Source of the DNA: JAUSPI01 sp964650385
Lineage (GTDB): Bacteria > Desulfobacterota > Syntrophia > Syntrophales > JADFWA01
Reading direction: 5' to 3'
Assembly: GCA_964650385.1 (NCBI GenBank)
Contig: CAZYTP010000110.1
Location: forward strand, 1 to 7,499
DNA: 7,499 bases
The notes beneath the pieces were generated by a model that had not been told where the DNA came from, ran no database searches, and saw only the letters and a program-made list of their open reading frames with translations. Below, one piece after another: positions 6,389 to 7,499 of this stretch (positions within the stretch are counted from its first letter, which is position 1; the number at the start of each line of letters is the position of its first letter). A program made the translations under genes and the position numbers.

Positions 6389-6414
6389 GTCATCCTGAAC
6401 TCGTTTCAGGATCC
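6389..6414 (+). repeat. GTCATYCTGA hairpin repeat, copy A
   Basis: GTC is followed by ATCCTGAA at 6392-6399, a five-base loop and TTCAGGAT at 6405-6412, a perfect 8-bp stem. It is one of three such units here and resembles interspersed extragenic palindromes known in many bacteria. No REP-associated transposase is present in the window. Confidence 0.7.
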
Positions 6415-6420
6415 ACTCTT

Positions 6421-6447
6421 GTCATTCTGAATTTATTTCAGAATCTC
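6421..6447 (+). repeat. GTCATYCTGA hairpin repeat, copy B
   Basis: GTC is followed by ATTCTGAA at 6424-6431, loop TTTAT and TTCAGAAT at 6437-6444. Compared with copy A the stem differs at one position, and the opposite strand carries the matching change, so pairing is kept. The tail TTCAGAATCTC at 6437-6447 is duplicated directly at 6449-6459. Confidence 0.7.
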
Positions 6448-6464
6448 GTTCAGAATCTCAGGAG

Positions 6465-6488
6465 ACCCTGAAACAAGTTCAGGGTGAT
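6465..6488 (-). repeat. GTCATYCTGA hairpin repeat, copy C (inverted)
   Basis: ACCCTGAA at 6465-6472, a five-base loop and TTCAGGGT at 6478-6485 form an 8-bp stem. Read on the - strand it has the same order as copies A and B, with CCC/GGG replacing TCC/GGA. A further degenerate half unit, TTCAAGGTGACA, follows at 6499-6510. Confidence 0.65.
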
Positions 6489-6516
6489 TGTGGTATTGTT
6501 CAAGGTGACAAAAAAA

Positions 6517-6545
6517 GACTTTTGTCGATACCACTATCTTTGATG
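6517..6545 (+). repeat. Dispersed repeat, copy 2 (TTTTGTCGA type)
   Basis: A direct copy of 6225-6253 (24 of 29 identical). A third, more degenerate relative starts at 6689, sharing GACTTTT, CGA, ATAC and CTTTGAT in the same order. The copies lie to the left, middle and right of the hairpin cluster. Confidence 0.55.
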
Positions 6546-6551
6546 ATCTAA

Positions 6552-6677
6552 TGTCGTGTCAATTAAGAAATGTCATTTCGACCCCATTCGCTCTGCTCAG
6601 GGTAAACTCCGGGAGAAATCTAAGATTTCTCAGTCGTTAAGACTCCTTCGAAATGACAGAGTATCGTTGACATGACA
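6552..6677. repeat. Nested inverted-repeat element (GTCATTTCGA type)
   Basis: Three nested palindromes share one centre region. The outer pair is TGTCGTGTCAA at 6552-6562 with TTGACATGACA at 6667-6677 (10 of 11). The middle pair is TGTCATTTCGA at 6571-6581 with TCGAAATGACA at 6648-6658 (11 of 11). The inner pair is GAGAAATCT at 6613-6621 with AGATTTCTC at 6623-6631 (9 of 9). The left interior also carries TTCGCTCTGCTCAGGGT, which resembles half of another common repeat. It looks like a non-coding interspersed palindromic element. Confidence 0.65.
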
Positions 6678-6689
6678 ATAGTAAAACTG

Positions 6690-6702
6690 ACTTTTTACGA
6701 AT
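6690..6702 (-). repeat. Inverted copy of the ATTCGTAAAAAGT repeat
   Basis: ACTTTTTACGAAT at 6690-6702 is the exact reverse complement of ATTCGTAAAAAGT at 6255-6267. The pair brackets about 420 bases containing all hairpins except the terminator candidate at 6132-6160. It may mark the ends of a composite element or be two separate copies of a dispersed repeat. Confidence 0.55.
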
Positions 6703-6892
6703 ACGTCAGCTTTGATCCGTCTTCCATTTGACGCCATATTCTGGTAAGTACATTTATATTGCTTTGCCACTTCACAACATCAGACTCAAACCGACATCGG
6801 TAAATAGCCGCGGCCTGGCTTCGACATTGTATAAAGGACAAAAATCTTAAGTTACCGGTGAATCGCAATTTATAGTTTGGAGGGTACATGAG

Positions 6893-7499
6893 ATGAGAAA
6901 GGTTATCATTGGAGCCTCTTGCAAAAAAGCCGTGAAGGCAGATTTTAAAAGAAGTCGGATTGCTACTCTAAGGCAGACCTTTAGCCTTGCTCAGTATAAA
7001 GCAGTCCTAAAGGACTGCCCTACATTTTGCCGGAGTCGTATTGTATTGGCTGTATTGCTGATGGCCGTGTTCCTGCTGCTTCCCATCCAGTCTTTTGCCG
7101 TCACCAAAGTCTTTGAACGTGAATATACCTACCAGGCCAGCGAGGCGGACAGCAAGCTCACTTGCCGGGTCATCGCTCTGGAACAGGTAAAAAGACTGCT
7201 TCTGGAAGAATTGGGGACTCACCTCCAGAGCATCTCTGAGGTCAACGATGGCGTATTGACTAAAGATGAGATTGTCACTCTCACTGCCGGAGTCGTTCGG
7301 ACTGACATAGTATCCGAGCATTGGGATGGGAAGGTTTACCGCCTCAAGGCCAGGATAAAAGCCAACCCCGATCATGTGATCAAAGCCATCAACCGCCTGC
7401 GCCAAGACCACCAGAAAAGCAAGGATTTGGCAGAATCTCAAGCAAGGGCAAAAAAATATTTAAAAGAAATCGAGCAACTGAAACAAGAATTGACCAATG
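6893..7499 (+). CDS. Exported coiled-coil protein of unknown function, 5' part
   Basis: The frame is open from ATG 6893 to the right edge (202 codons, incomplete). GGAGGG at 6879-6884, eight bases before the ATG, supports this start over ATG 6888, which stops after two codons. Residues 1-46 are polar and basic. A hydrophobic segment at 49-65 ends in PIQSFA with a plausible cleavage after Ala69, so the product is probably exported or membrane-anchored, with an unusually long n-region. Residues 70-160 form a mixed domain (VFEREYTYQASEADSK, ALEQVKRLLLEELG, LTKDEIVTLTAGVVRTDIV, WDGKVYRLKARIKANP). Residues 165-202 look like a charged coiled coil. I have an impression of similar N-termini in large Desulfobacterota proteins and a loose likeness to FlgT/LPP20-type envelope domains, but I cannot confirm either. 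Function unknown. Confidence 0.75.
   Translation, partial: MRKVIIGASCKKAVKADFKRSRIATLRQTFSLAQYKAVLKDCPTFCRSRIVLAVLLMAVFLLLPIQSFAVTKVFEREYTYQASEADSKLTCRVIALEQVKRLLLEELGTHLQSISEVNDGVLTKDEIVTLTAGVVRTDIVSEHWDGKVYRLKARIKANPDHVIKAINRLRQDHQKSKDLAESQARAKKYLKEIEQLKQELTN
6968..7018. repeat. Two related hairpins inside the 5' end of the last gene
   Basis: GCAGTCC at 7001-7007 and GGACTGC at 7012-7018 form a perfect 7-bp stem with a TAAA loop. Just upstream, AAGGC at 6970-6974 can pair with GCCTT at 6984-6988. The first segment (GGCAGACCTTTAG) resembles the reverse complement of the second (GGCAGTCCTTTAG), so they look like inverted copies of one palindromic repeat. They fall within the codons of the unusual N-terminal extension. 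Confidence 0.5.

Larger units (their letters stand above)
6124..6892. other. Gene-free region rich in hairpins and dispersed repeats
   Basis: This stretch of about 770 bases between the solute-binding gene and the last gene has no convincing gene. A 64-codon open frame on the - strand (6695-6889) shows no family pattern, and I reject it. The region holds at least five hairpin-forming repeats and degenerate direct and inverted copies, listed separately. It resembles an extragenic repeat hot-spot rather than a decayed gene, since I see no stretch of recognisable protein in any frame. Confidence 0.6.

Noticed and set aside
6380..6660. CRISPR array
   Set aside because: The repeats are unequal, in mixed orientation and irregularly spaced, with no unique spacers of constant length and no cas genes.
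6695..6889. 64-codon open frame on the - strand in the repeat region
   Set aside because: No family pattern, it overlaps a repeat copy, and its start codon faces the SD region of the opposite gene. Kept only as a remote possibility.
7007..7441. 144-codon open frame on the - strand
   Set aside because: It is antisense to the frame from 6893, which has a good Shine-Dalgarno, a signal-like segment and coiled-coil periodicity.

Overview
The window looks like chromosomal DNA of a free-living bacterium of moderate GC content, most likely a Desulfobacterota (former Deltaproteobacteria) lineage. This assignment is an inference. It rests on a TRAP-type solute-binding protein, GTCATYCTGA- and GTCATTTCGA-type interspersed hairpin repeats of the sort I associate with that group, and the general look of the proteins. 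All the genes I accept lie on the + strand.

Layout. Positions 1-465 hold no convincing gene. They contain a 12-bp inverted repeat (274-285 / 360-371) whose right arm supplies the -35 box of a near-consensus sigma-70 promoter (TTGACA, 17 bp, TATACT). Then comes a compact thiamine block: thiE (466-1095), thiL (1107-2132) and thiM (2143-2952), separated by only 10-11 bases. After 75 bases follow a PPC/DUF296-domain protein (3028-3471) and, overlapping it by one base (TAATG), a 12-helix MFS transporter (3471-4979). A secreted TRAP-transporter solute-binding protein of the DctP/TakP type (5047-6123) comes next, without its usual DctQ and DctM membrane partners in the window.

Positions 6124-6892 are a gene-free block dense in hairpins and dispersed repeats: two GC-rich hairpins sharing a GGCGGGGCTT arm, three GTCATYCTGA hairpins whose stems differ by paired changes, a nested inverted-repeat element near 6552-6677, and degenerate copies of a TTTTGTCGA repeat. 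A last gene starts at 6893 with a good Shine-Dalgarno and runs off the right edge. It encodes an exported protein of unrecognised function with a coiled-coil start, and its unusually long N-terminal extension appears to be built over a repeat element.

How the genes fit together. ThiM phosphorylates the thiazole moiety, ThiE joins it to the pyrimidine diphosphate to make thiamine phosphate, and ThiL phosphorylates that to thiamine diphosphate. This is a salvage-plus-final-steps set; thiD, thiC and thiG are not here. No TPP riboswitch is visible, and the predicted 5' leader of about 65 bases looks too short for one. The PPC-MFS-TRAP-SBP group downstream may be a separate uptake module or part of the same transcript. 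Its substrate cannot be read from the sequence. I see no CRISPR array, intact insertion sequence, tRNA or rRNA.
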